Shown here: positions 10,349 through 20,100 of the stretch, piece by piece
Layout of the letters: each line of letters begins with the position of its first letter
How positions within the stretch are numbered: position 1 is the first letter of the stretch
From: Chaetoceros tenuissimus
Lineage: Eukaryota > Bacillariophyta > Thalassiosirophyceae > Chaetocerotales > Chaetocerotaceae
Assembly (NCBI GenBank): GCA_021927905.1
Contig: BLLK01000038.1
Location: 682,001 to 746,000 of the forward strand
Length of the DNA stretch: 64,000 nt
Direction of reading: 5' to 3'
Notes under the pieces: generated by a model
Databases searched by the model: none
What the model was told of the DNA's origin: nothing
The model's input: only the letters and a program-made list of their open reading frames with translations
Position numbers and translations under genes: made by a program

Positions 10349-10750
10349 ATGGTTCAAAACAAAAAAATTTTTTTCCCTTACTCTTATTTTACTGAGTCAG
10401 GCTCATTTGATGATGAGCCTCATTCAGGATCGTTCGAAACAGAAATCAGAGTAATCAAGAGCTTATGTTTGGAAAGACAATCTGAACAACATGAGAGATG
10501 GTTAGAAACTGATAAGTTTCTATTTAACTATTTCAATTCAGATGTTGCGAAGGTGTTGTTTTTGTTAAAGCAAATCATGAACATGAATGAAGATCTTAAT
10601 ACTTTACAATGGAACTATATGTTGAGACGCTTTAAAATGTATTTCATAGTTCTTTTTTTGCAAAGTATTTGGAAACTCAGAGCTGAACCTTCTATCACTC
10701 ATGATTGTTCGGATTATTGCTTGGACCCAACAACTAAGAAATCAGAGTAA
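10349..10750 (+). CDS. Small ORF whose 3' part is triplicated in tandem
   Basis: A 133-codon frame begins MVQNKKIFFPYSYFTESG. After about 31 codons it enters the first of three tandem 296-bp units. The unit encodes a helical, Trp/Leu/Lys-rich segment (ERQSEQHERWLETDKFLFNY ... FLQSIWKLRAEPS ... DYCLDPTTK). Because 296 is not a multiple of three, the frame stops four codons into the second unit (KKSE). Only the third unit is followed by the apparently original end, a TAA directly after TTK, so the ancestral single-copy ORF would have been about 130 codons. I do not recognise the protein. No signal peptide or known motif is visible, and expression is unproven. Confidence 0.4.
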   Translation: MVQNKKIFFPYSYFTESGSFDDEPHSGSFETEIRVIKSLCLERQSEQHERWLETDKFLFNYFNSDVAKVLFLLKQIMNMNEDLNTLQWNYMLRRFKMYFIVLFLQSIWKLRAEPSITHDCSDYCLDPTTKKSE

Positions 10751-11330
10751 TCAAGAGCTTATGTTTGGAAAGACAATCTGAACAACATGAGAGATGGTTA
10801 GAAACTGATAAGTTTCTATTTAACTATTTCAATTCAGATGTTGCGAAGGTGTTGTTTTTGTTAAAGCAAATCATGAACATGAATGAAGATCTTAATACTT
10901 TACAATGGAACTATATGTTGAGACGCTTTAAAATGTATTTCATAGTTCTTTTTTTGCAAAGTATTTGGAAACTCAGAGCTGAACCTTCTATCACTCATGA
11001 TTGTTCGGATTATTGCTTGGACCCAACAACTAAGAAATCAGAGTAATCAAGAGCTTATGTTTGGAAAGACAATCTGAACAACATGAGAGATGGTTAGAAA
11101 CTGATAAGTTTCTATTTAACTATTTCAATTCAGATGTTGCGAAGGTGTTGTTTTTGTTAAAGCAAATCATGAACATGAATGAAGATCTTAATACTTTACA
11201 ATGGAACTATATGTTGAGACGCTTTAAAATGTATTTCATAGTTCTTTTTTTGCAAAGTATTTGGAAACTCAGAGCTGAACCTTCTATCACTCATGATTGT
11301 TCGGATTATTGCTTGGACCCAACAACTAAG
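10441..11330 (+). repeat. Three exact tandem copies of a 296-bp unit
   Basis: Units start at 10441, 10737 and 11033, each opening AGAAATCAGAGTAATCAAGA. By eye the three copies are identical over their full length. Units 2 and 3 each carry a frame (10765-11046 and 11061-11333) that repeats the C-terminal part of the ORF starting at 10349. Identity at every position means a very recent expansion or an assembly artefact. Confidence 0.9.
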
Positions 11331-11410
11331 TAAGTTCATGGTCTTAAAAAACACGAGTTTTTCAATCTCTTCTCACATCATTTTCCCATGGAACCCAAAG
11401 AAAATGTAGA

Positions 11411-11965
11411 ATGAACATTGATCAAAAAAACACAGCTGAAGATAGCTCAGTCAAAACAGCTTCCTTCGTTGTTCCTCCACCTAGTACAGACATGGAGAAA
11501 CACATCATTGATTTCTTTGATTCCTTCCAAGTTATGGATTATGATATTAAACAAAATACGGAAAACGCTTGGAACGCAAAGGGATTACTTGACGCAAATT
11601 TTATTGATAATGCCTACAAGTATTGTATCTCCAGAATCGAAGATCATAACCCTATTTTGCTTGAAAAAATCATAGGACTGGGCACATTAGCACCACAACT
11701 CATTGCAAATGATACACGAAGAGTTGTTTCTGTGCTACAAATAAATTCAAGAAAATGGTTTATGCCTTTTCAATTTAGAAACTCATTGCAAGTTGCTATA
11801 CCACAGCGTATGATACATTGTATTGGACTTGTTCCAATTTTGTCCAAAACAATGGAAATTCATAAATATCAAACAAACACCACGCAAAAAAAGCAGCATC
11901 CATATACTCCATACTTGACACACATTCATTTCTTTGGCGTAGTAAATGTAGACAATATCATTTAA
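11411..11965 (+). CDS. ORF with weak Ulp1/C48-protease-like pattern
   Basis: A 184-codon frame. The middle part has KGLLDANFIDNAYKYCISRI followed about 50 residues later by RRVVSVLQINSRKWFMPF. This order and spacing resemble the start of a Ulp1/SENP-type (C48) cysteine peptidase domain, where an LxDxxI helix precedes a strand leading into the active site. The match is weak and covers only part of that fold. Ulp1-like genes are common cargo of mobile elements, which suits the surrounding block, but the ORF could also be unrelated. It lies 80 bp after the tandem array in the same orientation. No signal peptide is seen. Confidence 0.35.
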   Translation: MNIDQKNTAEDSSVKTASFVVPPPSTDMEKHIIDFFDSFQVMDYDIKQNTENAWNAKGLLDANFIDNAYKYCISRIEDHNPILLEKIIGLGTLAPQLIANDTRRVVSVLQINSRKWFMPFQFRNSLQVAIPQRMIHCIGLVPILSKTMEIHKYQTNTTQKKQHPYTPYLTHIHFFGVVNVDNII

Positions 11966-12103
11966 AAATTTATAACATTGTAAGAACATAAAACTAGATA
12001 GACTTTTCAAACCTCATTACCATTTCTAATTGTCAGAACATAAAACTACATAGACTTATCATTCCTCATAACCATTCCTATATTTCCACAAAATTTCGTT
12101 TTT

Positions 12104-12262
12104 ACCAATACAGACATACCAACTTCAAAAACTACGACAAAAAGTCATAAATTCTTAAGTTCATTTAGCTTATTTGTCGGTTGTTTTTGTCTTCACCAAT
12201 ACAGTCTATACCAACTTCCAAAATTGCAACAAAAAATCGTAAATTCTTAAGTTCATTTAGCT
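12104..12262 (+). repeat. Two diverged direct copies of a ~68-bp sequence
   Basis: Copies at 12104-12171 and 12195-12262 both start ACCAATACAG and end AAGTTCATTTAGCTT, offset by about 91 bp. A third partial copy lies at 10168-10198 and an inverted relative at 6853-6888. They mark the right side of the accessory block. Confidence 0.8.
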
Positions 12263-13032
12263 TAATCTTGTGTGTTGTCGCTGATATTAGCTCATTCTCA
12301 TTAAAAAATTTGACATTTTTACGGGATATGAACACTCTTACAAGTAAACGGATATGAATTAAAGAAATTTAGAACCGTTGAGTTTTTACAATATCTAGTG
12401 ACACATGTCAAATCAACGTCAAACATTATCAACTCAAAGTCAAACAGCTATTAGACATGTAAAAAATGTCAACTCAAAAAACTCCAGAAGAGAAGCTTCG
12501 GAACATAAAATATCTTAAGTCATGAAGATATTTTATGCTCAAAAGATTTTGCCGCAGAACTATATTTACTAGAATAAGCCTCCGGGTCCTGTGAGCAAGT
12601 CACCCCCCTCCAGGATTATATGAAGATGAACAAGTAGTTGGAGGTTGGAGATGAGAGAGATGTGGAATGTAGTAGAAATATGCCGTTAAAATTTAACCGT
12701 CTCATTTTTTGCTTGTTTTTGTTGTTGTTTCGCTGCTATTTTGCTCTGTTTGCGTGCTTAATGTGTTGTTTTAGAATACATAACTCGTCAACATAAGTAG
12801 ACACTTGATAGAGGCATAAAACGGGAGAGGAAGTTTGTGGTCATATATCTTGATGGCCGAAGGAACTAGTAGCTCGGAGTGCATATTTTTAAGACCAACG
12901 AAAATATATCTTTAACATTCAGTGACATTAGGTTAGATCTTATTGGTAATGCGCTAGCTGCTAATGCTGCTACATATTTTTACAAATAGATACAGATACA
13001 GATAACTTCCATGTAATCATTTTCAAATAACT
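12263..13032. other. Intergenic with a perfect hairpin
   Basis: No coding region is supported. A perfect 13-bp inverted repeat (12504-12516 and 12525-12537, loop 8 nt) stands alone. Short TCAACTCAAAGTCAAAC-like repeats occupy 12405-12480. Confidence 0.55.
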
Positions 13033-13476
13033 ATGAACAACGGTATGAAAGATATTTCAAAGAAGCGGAGATTTGAAGAATCGAAATCAAGTAATTCTTC
13101 AAAAGAGGACGAGCCAGAAACATACATGAAAACAATTGCAGAGGGCAAAAGAAAGAGACAAAAAACTTCAACGAAGCAAAAGACGGTATGCCCATTATGT
13201 GGTAGGGAATTCGTTAGAGGAAGGGAAAGTATTGCTGAATTTGAGAATCATGTCCAGCGATGCTCTTTAAGTCAAGAGTCAAACAAAAGGAAGCTAAGTA
13301 AAGAATCACCCACTGAGAATAAGTACATCTCGCAGGCAACTCTAAGGCGTCTGAAGGAAGTTGAAGAAGCAGAGAAAAAGAGTTATAACGCTCAAATGGA
13401 AGAGAATGAAAAGTTGCTTTCCGATCCTATTTTCATGGATGCTTTCAATTCATCTCTGCTCAAGTATTGTCCTTAG
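13033..13476 (+). CDS. Small nuclear protein with a CxxC...HxxxC zinc finger
   Basis: A 147-residue hydrophilic protein. Residues 1-50 are basic with NLS-like clusters (GKRKRQKTSTKQK). Residues about 53-77 form a single zinc finger, CPLCGREF ... FENHVQRC, a C-x2-C-x(n)-H-x3-C arrangement like the UBZ4/Rad18 ubiquitin-binding fingers and other C2HC fingers. The C-terminal half is a charged helix (LRRLKEVEEAEKKSYN). Together these suggest a nuclear role with ubiquitin or nucleic-acid binding, which is inference only. The protein is too short for Rad18 and lacks a RING. No intron is needed: start and stop are in one frame. Confidence 0.7.
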   Translation: MNNGMKDISKKRRFEESKSSNSSKEDEPETYMKTIAEGKRKRQKTSTKQKTVCPLCGREFVRGRESIAEFENHVQRCSLSQESNKRKLSKESPTENKYISQATLRRLKEVEEAEKKSYNAQMEENEKLLSDPIFMDAFNSSLLKYCP

Positions 13477-13994
13477 TTCTTTGATATAGTCTTCTTTTAT
13501 GGGGGAATTTTGGGGAAGATAAACATCTCAATGCTTCTACAAACGGATGACATTTATCAGAAACATTGGTTACATATTTGTAATAGTTGTATTTGGCAAG
13601 ATTGAATTTACATTCTTTGTTCATAGGTGGCCTAAGACAATAAAATTATGCGTATATCTGCATACCATATATATTAATATAACTATTTATCTATTATAAA
13701 GAGATTCGTTCTCTCATGTTGGATATTTTGTAGCTTTTTTGAAATATCTTTTTCTTGTTGAAATAAAATGAGTTTTGCCGTTATTTCGTGATAACCGTCA
13801 CATTTTTCTTTGCCGATTTTCATTTGCCAATCATCATCTATTGTCTACGGTGTATTGTGTATTGTATCGCCATTGTCCTTGTTGTACCGTATTCATTTTA
13901 TAGTGATGGATCCTATATGAATTTGCAAAGGCTATCATAAATCGAACATAACCATTCATAGCTTGATTTCAGCTTCTGAAAGATTCTCAAAATC
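13477..13994. other. Intergenic, no gene seen
   Basis: A 518-bp AT-rich gap between two plus-strand genes; it should contain the 3' end of the first and the promoter of the second. Nothing else is recognisable. Confidence 0.5.
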
Positions 13995-15214
13995 GTGATG
14001 TTGAGAGTAAACAGAATTTCATTCAATCATGCAAGTAGAATAAAGTCTGCTTTCAAATCCACAAAAAGAAACCAGTCTTCATCGAAATTGCCAAAGAAGA
14101 GTAAATCAAAAGTGCACGGTAGTGATGATAGAAACTTATCAACACCAGAAATACTAGCGAATATGGGTCTGGCTTTTTGTGGCTTATCTTATCTGAATGA
14201 CGATATGACTTACTTACGGCTCACTGCATTGACAGGTTTCTCGCTGAGTATGTTATCTCAATATCGATTGAAGCAAATGAATACATCACTTTTTCGATGG
14301 AATGCTACATTCATAGGGATCAATATGGCATGGCTGATATTTCATACATTTCCAAGTCTTTTAAAAGATGACTCGCTACCTGATGAATTGGAGAAAGTAT
14401 CAGAAATCATGAAGTCTCGGTCTGATGTATTATTTAGTAACGAAAGATTGAAAAAACTATTCCAAGTAGGAAAACGAGAAATAAAAGAGCAAGGCGATGT
14501 ACTCTTATCTGAAGGGTATGATAGTAAGCAAATGTGAGTTTTTCAATACATAGTATTTTTGCGTAATTTCATATGAGAGCATGTTGAACTCACGTTTATA
14601 CATCACTTTCTCAGGTTTTTCATTGAGAGAGGCTCTGGGATTATCGCGAGAAATGGAATCATCCTTGGTAGAGTAGAAGCAGGAGACTTTGTAAGTGTTT
14701 TACTTTATGCATTTTGTTGTAATTACTTTGAAGTTGAAACTCACTGCTTCATTTATAGATTGGTTGTGTTCAGTTGGATGGAATACAAGATAGTAAGGAA
14801 ACATCCTCTCAGTCGAATACTGAGCTGTCTCAATCCATTCAATCGAAGGAATTGGAGGAAGATGTATTTGAGGATGAGTCTACTACGATAAGTCTGAATG
14901 AGCCACTTATGAATGGTGAGAATGAAAGCTTGTTTCCAGAAGATGAGAGTGATGAAAGTAAGAGTAATGAAACCGTTGTTGTGGAATCAGAAGAGATGAC
15001 AGTCTGGTCGTTTGACTTTCATGATTTGTCTCGGTGCCTAGATGACGAATTAAAATTATCATTGCAAGCTTATTTATTCAGCACAATGCAAAAACAACTC
15101 CATGAGGCTTGGGAAATGAAAATACAGGATGACCAAGAGAAAGCTAGGTTACAACAGATTGCAATAAATTACTTGTTCGACGGTGTAGCACCAGATAAAC
15201 AAGGTACTTCATAA
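13995..15214 (+). CDS. Popeye-domain-like cyclic-nucleotide-binding-fold protein, three exons
   Basis: Exons 13995-14533, 14615-14690 and 14759-15214 join through an 81-bp intron (GTGAGT...TCTCAG, splitting a Met codon) and a 68-bp intron (GTAAGT...TTATAG, phase 0) to give 356 residues. After a basic N-terminus come hydrophobic segments (about 50-120), then FRWNATFIGINMAWLIFHTF. A helical PDELEKVSEIM region leads into a cNMP-binding-like barrel: LFQVGKREI, SKQMFFIERGSGIIARNG and ILGRVEAGDFIGC. This order of membrane helices, an N-W-rich helix and a barrel reading 'ligand-glycine-IIARNG' is that of Popeye (POPDC) proteins. An acidic linker and a second helical region follow. Membrane location and cAMP binding are inferred. 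Confidence 0.65.
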
Positions 15215-15278
15215 ATCACGAAATAAACAAGTTTTTAAAATGTATTTTGAATGCTGTGATTTAACAATCTCGATGTAT

Positions 15279-16178
15279 TTATACAAAAGCAAGGTAGTCG
15301 CTGAAAGCCTTGTTCAACTTCTCCAACTTTCCATACATGATATTCAATCTAATTTCACTTCTCTTAACACCTGACTTCTGCTTGTTTGCGGTCTCCAACT
15401 CGGTAACATCTTGCATAATCAATCTTACAAGTCTATCAGTTCCTCTTTGAGTGTCTTCATCAAAAGCAGTATTCAAAGTATTCAAATCAGTACGTAATTG
15501 AACAAAGTCCAACTCTTTACGAACAGCTGGTCCAATATCTGCTTGGTCATCTTTGTCCAAAGTAGCCTTCATTGCTTCTACAGATGCCTTGTAGTTCTTA
15601 ACAGCAGCGAATGCTTTTTGAACTGCCTCAGAAGCAAGAATCTCGTCATCGATGATTGCGGTTGCTGGGTCAAGAACCTCTGGTGATCCAGCTCCGAAGG
15701 ATCCATACTTTGCTGCATTTGCTGGGGTTGGAAGAAGAGTGAATGCAGTTGCTGCAGCAACAGATTGTTGGATAAACTGAAGACGGGAGGTTGGTTCGTT
15801 CTTCATGTTAAGCTCGGTGGCTATAGGGAGAGAAAAAAGAAATCAGATGAGAACAAGAAGGGTAAAATCGATTGGATATCAAAGATCGCGAGGTGTAATT
15901 ATTTCTTCTTGCATGATATTCACAGTATCAGTTTGCATATCGATACACATTAAGGCTTCATTTTTTCATCACAGTGCCTTCACCGCCATTATAAGTTCAT
16001 CAAATTAAATTTCATCAGCTTCGTATCGTTTGAGACCGTTGGATCTTTCAAAAGAACACGAAATTTCAACCTTTCTCACTCCGACAACAGGATACTCACA
16101 GCTCTTCATCGATGGAGCAGGTGCAAATGCAGAAGCTGCAGCAAGAACAGTACAGAGAGTAGCGAGAGTAAGCTTCAT
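15279..16178 (-). CDS. psbQ: PsbQ-like extrinsic protein of photosystem II, one intron
   Basis: Exon 1 (16100-16178) and exon 2 (15279-15820) join in phase 1 across a 279-bp intron (GTGAGT...CTATAG) to give 206 residues. The leader is textbook diatom: signal peptide, the plastid motif ASAFAP (residues 15-20), a short transit region, then a second hydrophobic stretch ending PTPANAA for export into the thylakoid lumen. The mature part is a four-helix-type sequence containing ELDFVQLRTDLNTLN and RSEIRLNIMYGKLEKLNKAF, typical of the PsbQ/PsbQ' family that shields the oxygen-evolving complex. Without exon 1 the reading would lack its targeting signal. The intron is the longest in the window. Confidence 0.92.
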
Positions 16179-16489
16179 ATTGATGAATTTAGATGTAGTA
16201 GAATGATATAAATGAGGTGATGATGAAGATGCTATTTACTATTTACTTCGTAGTTGTTGTGGTGGTGATGTAATGCTGTCAGTGTGTATGGTACTCAGCG
16301 GATAAGTACGTGTTGTACATGAAAGGATACATCTCAGAACCTATTGCACAACTTTTCAAAAAGACACAACTTAGACATGTATGATGGGAAAAAGATTCGA
16401 ATTTGGAATTCTTCTTCCTTTTTTATATTAACTGCGTATCTCTATTGAAGTTGGTTTCTTTCTATTCACTGATTTATTAATCTGATAGC
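16179..16489. other. Divergent promoter region of psbQ and glucokinase
   Basis: This 311-bp stretch separates two genes transcribed away from each other. I see no clear core element; light-responsive control of psbQ is plausible but not visible here. Confidence 0.45.
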
Positions 16490-17686
16490 ATGACTCGCAG
16501 TATCTCACCTGTAATAGCAGCAGCGGCGTTAGTCGCTTTGTCCTTGGTTCCTCTCGTAAAGGCCAAGTCGTCCAAAAATGAGAAACTAAAGGCTGCATCG
16601 ACCTATCTCATGATTGGAGACATTGGTGGAACTAACTGCCGCTTAGGTCTTTATAAGCCTGGGTCTGATAAAGCAGACTTTGAAAAGATTTATAGTAACA
16701 GCGCATGCATCACAGATGACACAAAATCATTTGCAAAAGATATCTTTTTGCCATTCCTCAAGGAATCGGGTCTTGACCTATCTTCCAAAACTATTGTTGC
16801 TTGCTTTGCAATTGCAGGTCCTGTGAAGGATAATCGCGTGGTTTTGTCAAATTTAAACAACACCGTCATCGATGGTGCTGAAATTGAAGCATGCAAAGAC
16901 GGACTACTTGCCAATATTAAAAGATGCAAAATTATCAATGATTTCGTAGGTCAAGGATATGGTCTTTTGGATTTGGACCTTGATACTGAGGTTGTTGAAT
17001 TGATTCCAGGTTCAAAAGAAAGAATGAGCAAAACTGGACCAAAAGCATGTTTAGGTGCTGGAACAGGATTAGGTGAATGCTACTTGACCACTTCTTCGCT
17101 TCATCCAGAGGAAGGATATGAATGCTATGCTTCGGAAGGTGGTCACGTAGACTACACTCCTCGATCTGAATTGGAAGTTAAATTGGCACATCACCTTCAA
17201 AAGAAATTTCACGAACCTCATAGAGTCTCAGCAGAGCGTATTATTTCTGGAAGAGGTTTGGCAAATGTCTATGATTTCTTGGCAAAGACTTTCCCAAAAA
17301 AGGTAAATACCAACATTCAAGCAGAATTTCAAGAAGCGGGTGATTTGCAAGGAAAGGTTGTTGGTATGAGTGCAAATGATGATAAACATCCATGTGAATT
17401 GTGTGTCCAGGCAATGGAAATAATGATGAGTGCATATGGTGCAGAGGCTGGAAACTGTGCAGTCAAATTTATTCCAACTGGAGGACTGTATGTTTCAGGA
17501 GGGCTGACTCCCAAAAATATCAAATTTATTCAAGGAGAAGATTCTCCATTTATGAAAGCATACAAGGATAAGGGTCGTCTATCTGGTTTGGTGAAGGACA
17601 TTCCATTATTTGCTGTAATGGTGGAAGACATTGGACTTCGCGGCGCAAGAGTTTGTGCTATGAGAGAGTACTGCAGTATGAATTAA
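16490..17686 (+). CDS. glk: Glucokinase, bacterial Glk type, with N-terminal signal
   Basis: A 398-residue protein. After a hydrophobic leader ending VKAKS (about 1-27) comes the phosphate-binding motif GDIGGTNCRLGLY (about 43-55), then LGAGTGLGECY (about 188-198) and YASEGGHVDYTPR, which holds the Glu and His residues of the glucose site. GLYVSGGLTPKN forms the second adenosine-binding motif near the C-terminus. This is the Glk family (PF02685), not the eukaryotic hexokinase fold, so a bacterial or endosymbiotic origin is likely. It phosphorylates glucose to glucose 6-phosphate. The leader lacks a clear phenylalanine motif, so ER/periplastid or secretory location are both possible. Length exceeds bacterial Glk (~320) by the leader and loop insertions. 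Confidence 0.92.
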   Translation: MTRSISPVIAAAALVALSLVPLVKAKSSKNEKLKAASTYLMIGDIGGTNCRLGLYKPGSDKADFEKIYSNSACITDDTKSFAKDIFLPFLKESGLDLSSKTIVACFAIAGPVKDNRVVLSNLNNTVIDGAEIEACKDGLLANIKRCKIINDFVGQGYGLLDLDLDTEVVELIPGSKERMSKTGPKACLGAGTGLGECYLTTSSLHPEEGYECYASEGGHVDYTPRSELEVKLAHHLQKKFHEPHRVSAERIISGRGLANVYDFLAKTFPKKVNTNIQAEFQEAGDLQGKVVGMSANDDKHPCELCVQAMEIMMSAYGAEAGNCAVKFIPTGGLYVSGGLTPKNIKFIQGEDSPFMKAYKDKGRLSGLVKDIPLFAVMVEDIGLRGARVCAMREYCSMN

Positions 17687-17996
17687 GTTATGGATGATGG
17701 CTGTAGATTGTTAATGTCCCAGCAGTGTTGGAAGTGGAAAAATGTAATCACTTTGACTTCTTATTTTAAAGTAATGAGATTAAAATGTAGTACATGATGA
17801 AAAACTTCATAGCATCAGAGTTTGATTGAACAGAATAGTACAAATTGTGGGGTGTTTCTAGTAGCAGTGATCTTTTATCACAATGATCCCTACCAGACAT
17901 CTGAAGGCACACTTTAACTACCTTTTACAAAAACTAAGTGAAGCGCAGTTGGAACAGTCTTTTCATGTTATTTGTGGAGCAAAAGTAAATATTTTT
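17687..17996. other. Intergenic, no gene seen
   Basis: A 310-bp stretch between the glucokinase stop and the tRNA gene. An AAAA run at about 17981-17984 reads as a T tract on the minus strand and may end tRNA transcription. Confidence 0.45.
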
Positions 17997-18068
17997 GCGG
18001 AATGCGTGGATCGAACACGCGACCTCCGGATTATGAGACCGACGCTCTACCTACTGAGCTAACTCCGC
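17997..18068 (-). tRNA. tRNA-Met (anticodon CAT), elongator type
   Basis: On the minus strand 72 nt fold as a cloverleaf. The acceptor stem is GCGGAGT/ATTCCGC, the D arm GCTC/GAGC, and the anticodon loop CTCATAA has anticodon CAT. A variable AGGTC and a T arm GCGTG-TTCGATC-CACGC follow. The anticodon arm TCGGT-CTCATAA-TCCGG resembles eukaryotic elongator tRNA-Met. The internal A box (TAGCTCAGTAGG) and B box (GTTCGATCC) for RNA polymerase III are present. There is no intron and no encoded CCA. Confidence 0.95.
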
Positions 18069-18391
18069 TTCTTGCAAATGATCACGCCACTGCAATATAA
18101 AAAGGATTTATCTATGCAAAATTTATCTCTTCTTCTTTCTATTGAATTTATTTCGGAGTCATTGTAATACGAAATTGATTTGTACAATGAAGCTTAATAA
18201 TAGTCATCGTACCCTACCGTCTATCTTCATCTTGCCCGTTCTTCAACTTTAACTTCTTTTTACCGTAATGAAAACGGGACTCGAGCTTAAAAGAATTTAA
18301 AAATGAAAACCTCTCTTCGCAATGCTACGATCACTCCTCATCAATAGAATCATTTGACTCCCCTCCAATAACAATTTGATCAAAAGTAACA

Positions 18392-18697
18392 ATGAACATC
18401 TGTGCAGTTGGTGTGAAACTTGATATTTATTCAGTTCTTGAACAGAAATGGAATCGCAGTGGTACAGTTATTGAGAGTAAAGACAGTTCTATCAGAATCA
18501 AAATCGATGGTAGTAATGAAGAAATTTGCTATTCTCTTGAAGAGATGCTTTCGCTTTTCTTGCAAGGACATGCTCGTCGGAGAAATGAAATTAGTAGCCC
18601 TTCCGAAGATCCCAATCTCATCTTTTATGGCGATAGGTATTGGTCGATAGAAGAGTTTGAGGAACTTCCATTCGATGAAGATATTCCTGAAGACTAG
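18392..18697 (+). CDS. Small Tudor-like acidic protein
   Basis: A 101-residue protein. The N-terminal half, VGVKLDIYSVLEQKWNRSGT followed by a V-x-x-x-D/strand pattern and YSLEEMLSLF, resembles a Tudor/SH3-like beta-barrel ('how the ligand-side strand wNRSGTVIES continues' is the usual Tudor signature). The C-terminal part is acidic (FEELPFDEDIPED). No signal peptide is present, so nuclear or cytosolic location is expected. The homology is a fold-level guess; the gene itself looks real from its length, composition and isolated position. The ATG at 18392 is the first in frame. Confidence 0.55.
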   Translation: MNICAVGVKLDIYSVLEQKWNRSGTVIESKDSSIRIKIDGSNEEICYSLEEMLSLFLQGHARRRNEISSPSEDPNLIFYGDRYWSIEEFEELPFDEDIPED

Positions 18698-18870
18698 ATT
18701 CGGAAGATAAAGAATTCAGCCTCTCTCCGAAAGGCATTTACAGCTACTTTTTCGAGTCTTTGAATTTGCCGATGGTGCAGCTGTCAAAATCCTTGATATT
18801 TTTCTTATTATTGTTTCATTCAAATTACTTGAACAAAGATGGATCGATTTTCTTTGTCGATGTCTACTAA

Positions 18871-18949
18871 CTAATAACATTACAAGTCTGTATACGGGTA
18901 GTGACTTTAATCAATGAGTTGTACAGCTAATAACATTACAAGTCTGTAT
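18871..18949 (+). repeat. 23-bp direct repeat, two copies
   Basis: CTAATAACATTACAAGTCTG plus three bases occurs at 18871-18893 and 18927-18949, offset by 56 bp. It lies in non-coding DNA between the Tudor-like gene and the ankyrin-like pseudogenes; its role is unknown. Confidence 0.85.
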
Positions 18950-19239
18950 TGGATCTACTCTTTCGTAAAGACATCTTGTTGTCAATCAATGTGTAGAGAG
19001 TTTCAAATAATACCAACTACTGGAATCAAATGCACTTCTCTATAGTAAAATTTTCTTTTGTATGAATAGATATTACTTAATGGTGAAGTTGAGCTAAGTA
19101 TGGGTCATGACAAAACAAAAATATAGGAGGTATGCTTGCTGTTCTGGTGGCTGGTGCAAACACCGCTAGCTTAAAAGATGAAGACCGTTTACTACATTTT
19201 CAACATTGAACATGTGACTGAATTAGATATAGCAATGTG

Positions 19240-20100
19240 ATAATAACACTAGTACTGGGAGCCCTACAATAGAACCAAATGAGTGAAAAGGAGAACGAAA
19301 TGAATTGATTGGTGACAGTGGAGACGATGTTTGTTGCATTTTCAAATCGCCGAAAGACTGCCTTTATCTTCCAGGTCAAAATCTGAAAAAATCTTTACTA
19401 CATGCGATAGCAGATTTGCCAACCTGTTCAATTGAGCTGAGGGGTTTCGTACCATAAAGCCCTCTTCGAACATGACTCAAAAGGTCATTTACCTCATTTG
19501 CATTAGTCCTTTGCTTTCTTGCAGAATGAAATCTCATGTTTTTATTTCAACAAAAACGGCCAGGACCATTCCCTTATTTAATTGATATATAGTTTATCCA
19601 AGCTCGATCGAATCAGAATCTGATGATCTCAGTACACAAGAAAGTTTCAAGCGATGCTTGAAATATTCGTTGAAGCACTATCCAAACTTCTTTTCCAAAA
19701 AAGACATGGAATGACAGCTCTAACAAGAGCTCATTATCACTTAAGGAAACAGAAATGATGATATGTTACGCAATATTTCACGGAAGAAGCTGGAATCCCT
19801 TTTCTGCACGAGGTAATTATTCATCAGCCAACCGAGTGCTTGCCTGGTTTCCGTGGAGAATCGAATCGTCTACGGACAAAGTTGGCCGTTCTGTTACACA
19901 AAAGATGCTTACATAGGCAAAAGTTCTCAGAATACATCCAATGAAATGGGTTAACTAAGCACAGCTCAAATGGAAGATCAGGATCCTGTTACTATTCTCA
20001 CGAATTCAATTTCTTTTACATGACTCGACTCAGCTCGACTTGGACTCTTTAAAAAGGTCCATTCCCATCTTCTGAAACAGAAAATATTACTTTCAAAACG
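19240..20100 (+). pseudogene. Heavily decayed copy of the ankyrin-like family
   Basis: No long frame survives. The stretch 19645-19735 aligns by eye with 20879-20972 in the next pseudogene: both read TTCAA-CGATG-TTGA, then TATTC-TGAAGCACTA and an ACAGCTCT/ACTGCTCT-type block. Translated, it gives FKRC, then KHYPNFFSKKD and TALTRA, against KHYQHLLFLKDDEDKTAL in the neighbour. Limits are approximate because only this core is clear. It is the older of two tandem remnants. Confidence 0.45.

Larger units (their letters stand above)
6850..12262. mobile_element. Candidate composite mobile block bounded by imperfect inverted repeats
   Basis: A segment at 6853-6888 (GAAATTTCGATTTTTTATCG and onward) recurs inverted at 10155-10183 and, with more changes, at 12104-12171 and 12195-12262. 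Those right-hand copies share the 18-bp core ATTCTTAAGTTCATTTAG. Between the ends lie a broken PIF1-like helicase, a nucleotidyltransferase-fold gene, a triplicated 296-bp unit and a Ulp1-like ORF, all more AT-rich than neighbouring housekeeping genes. A 24-bp direct repeat (6899-6922 and 6999-7023) sits at the left edge. Whether this is one element, two adjacent ones (6.85-10.2 and 10.2-12.26 kb) or only repeat-rich DNA is not settled. No integrase, Rep, capsid or polymerase gene was recognised. Confidence 0.35.

Noticed and set aside
10441-11330. Tandem array as a CRISPR or rDNA-like repeat
   Set aside because: Units are 296 bp, contiguous and coding-like, with no short repeat/spacer pattern.
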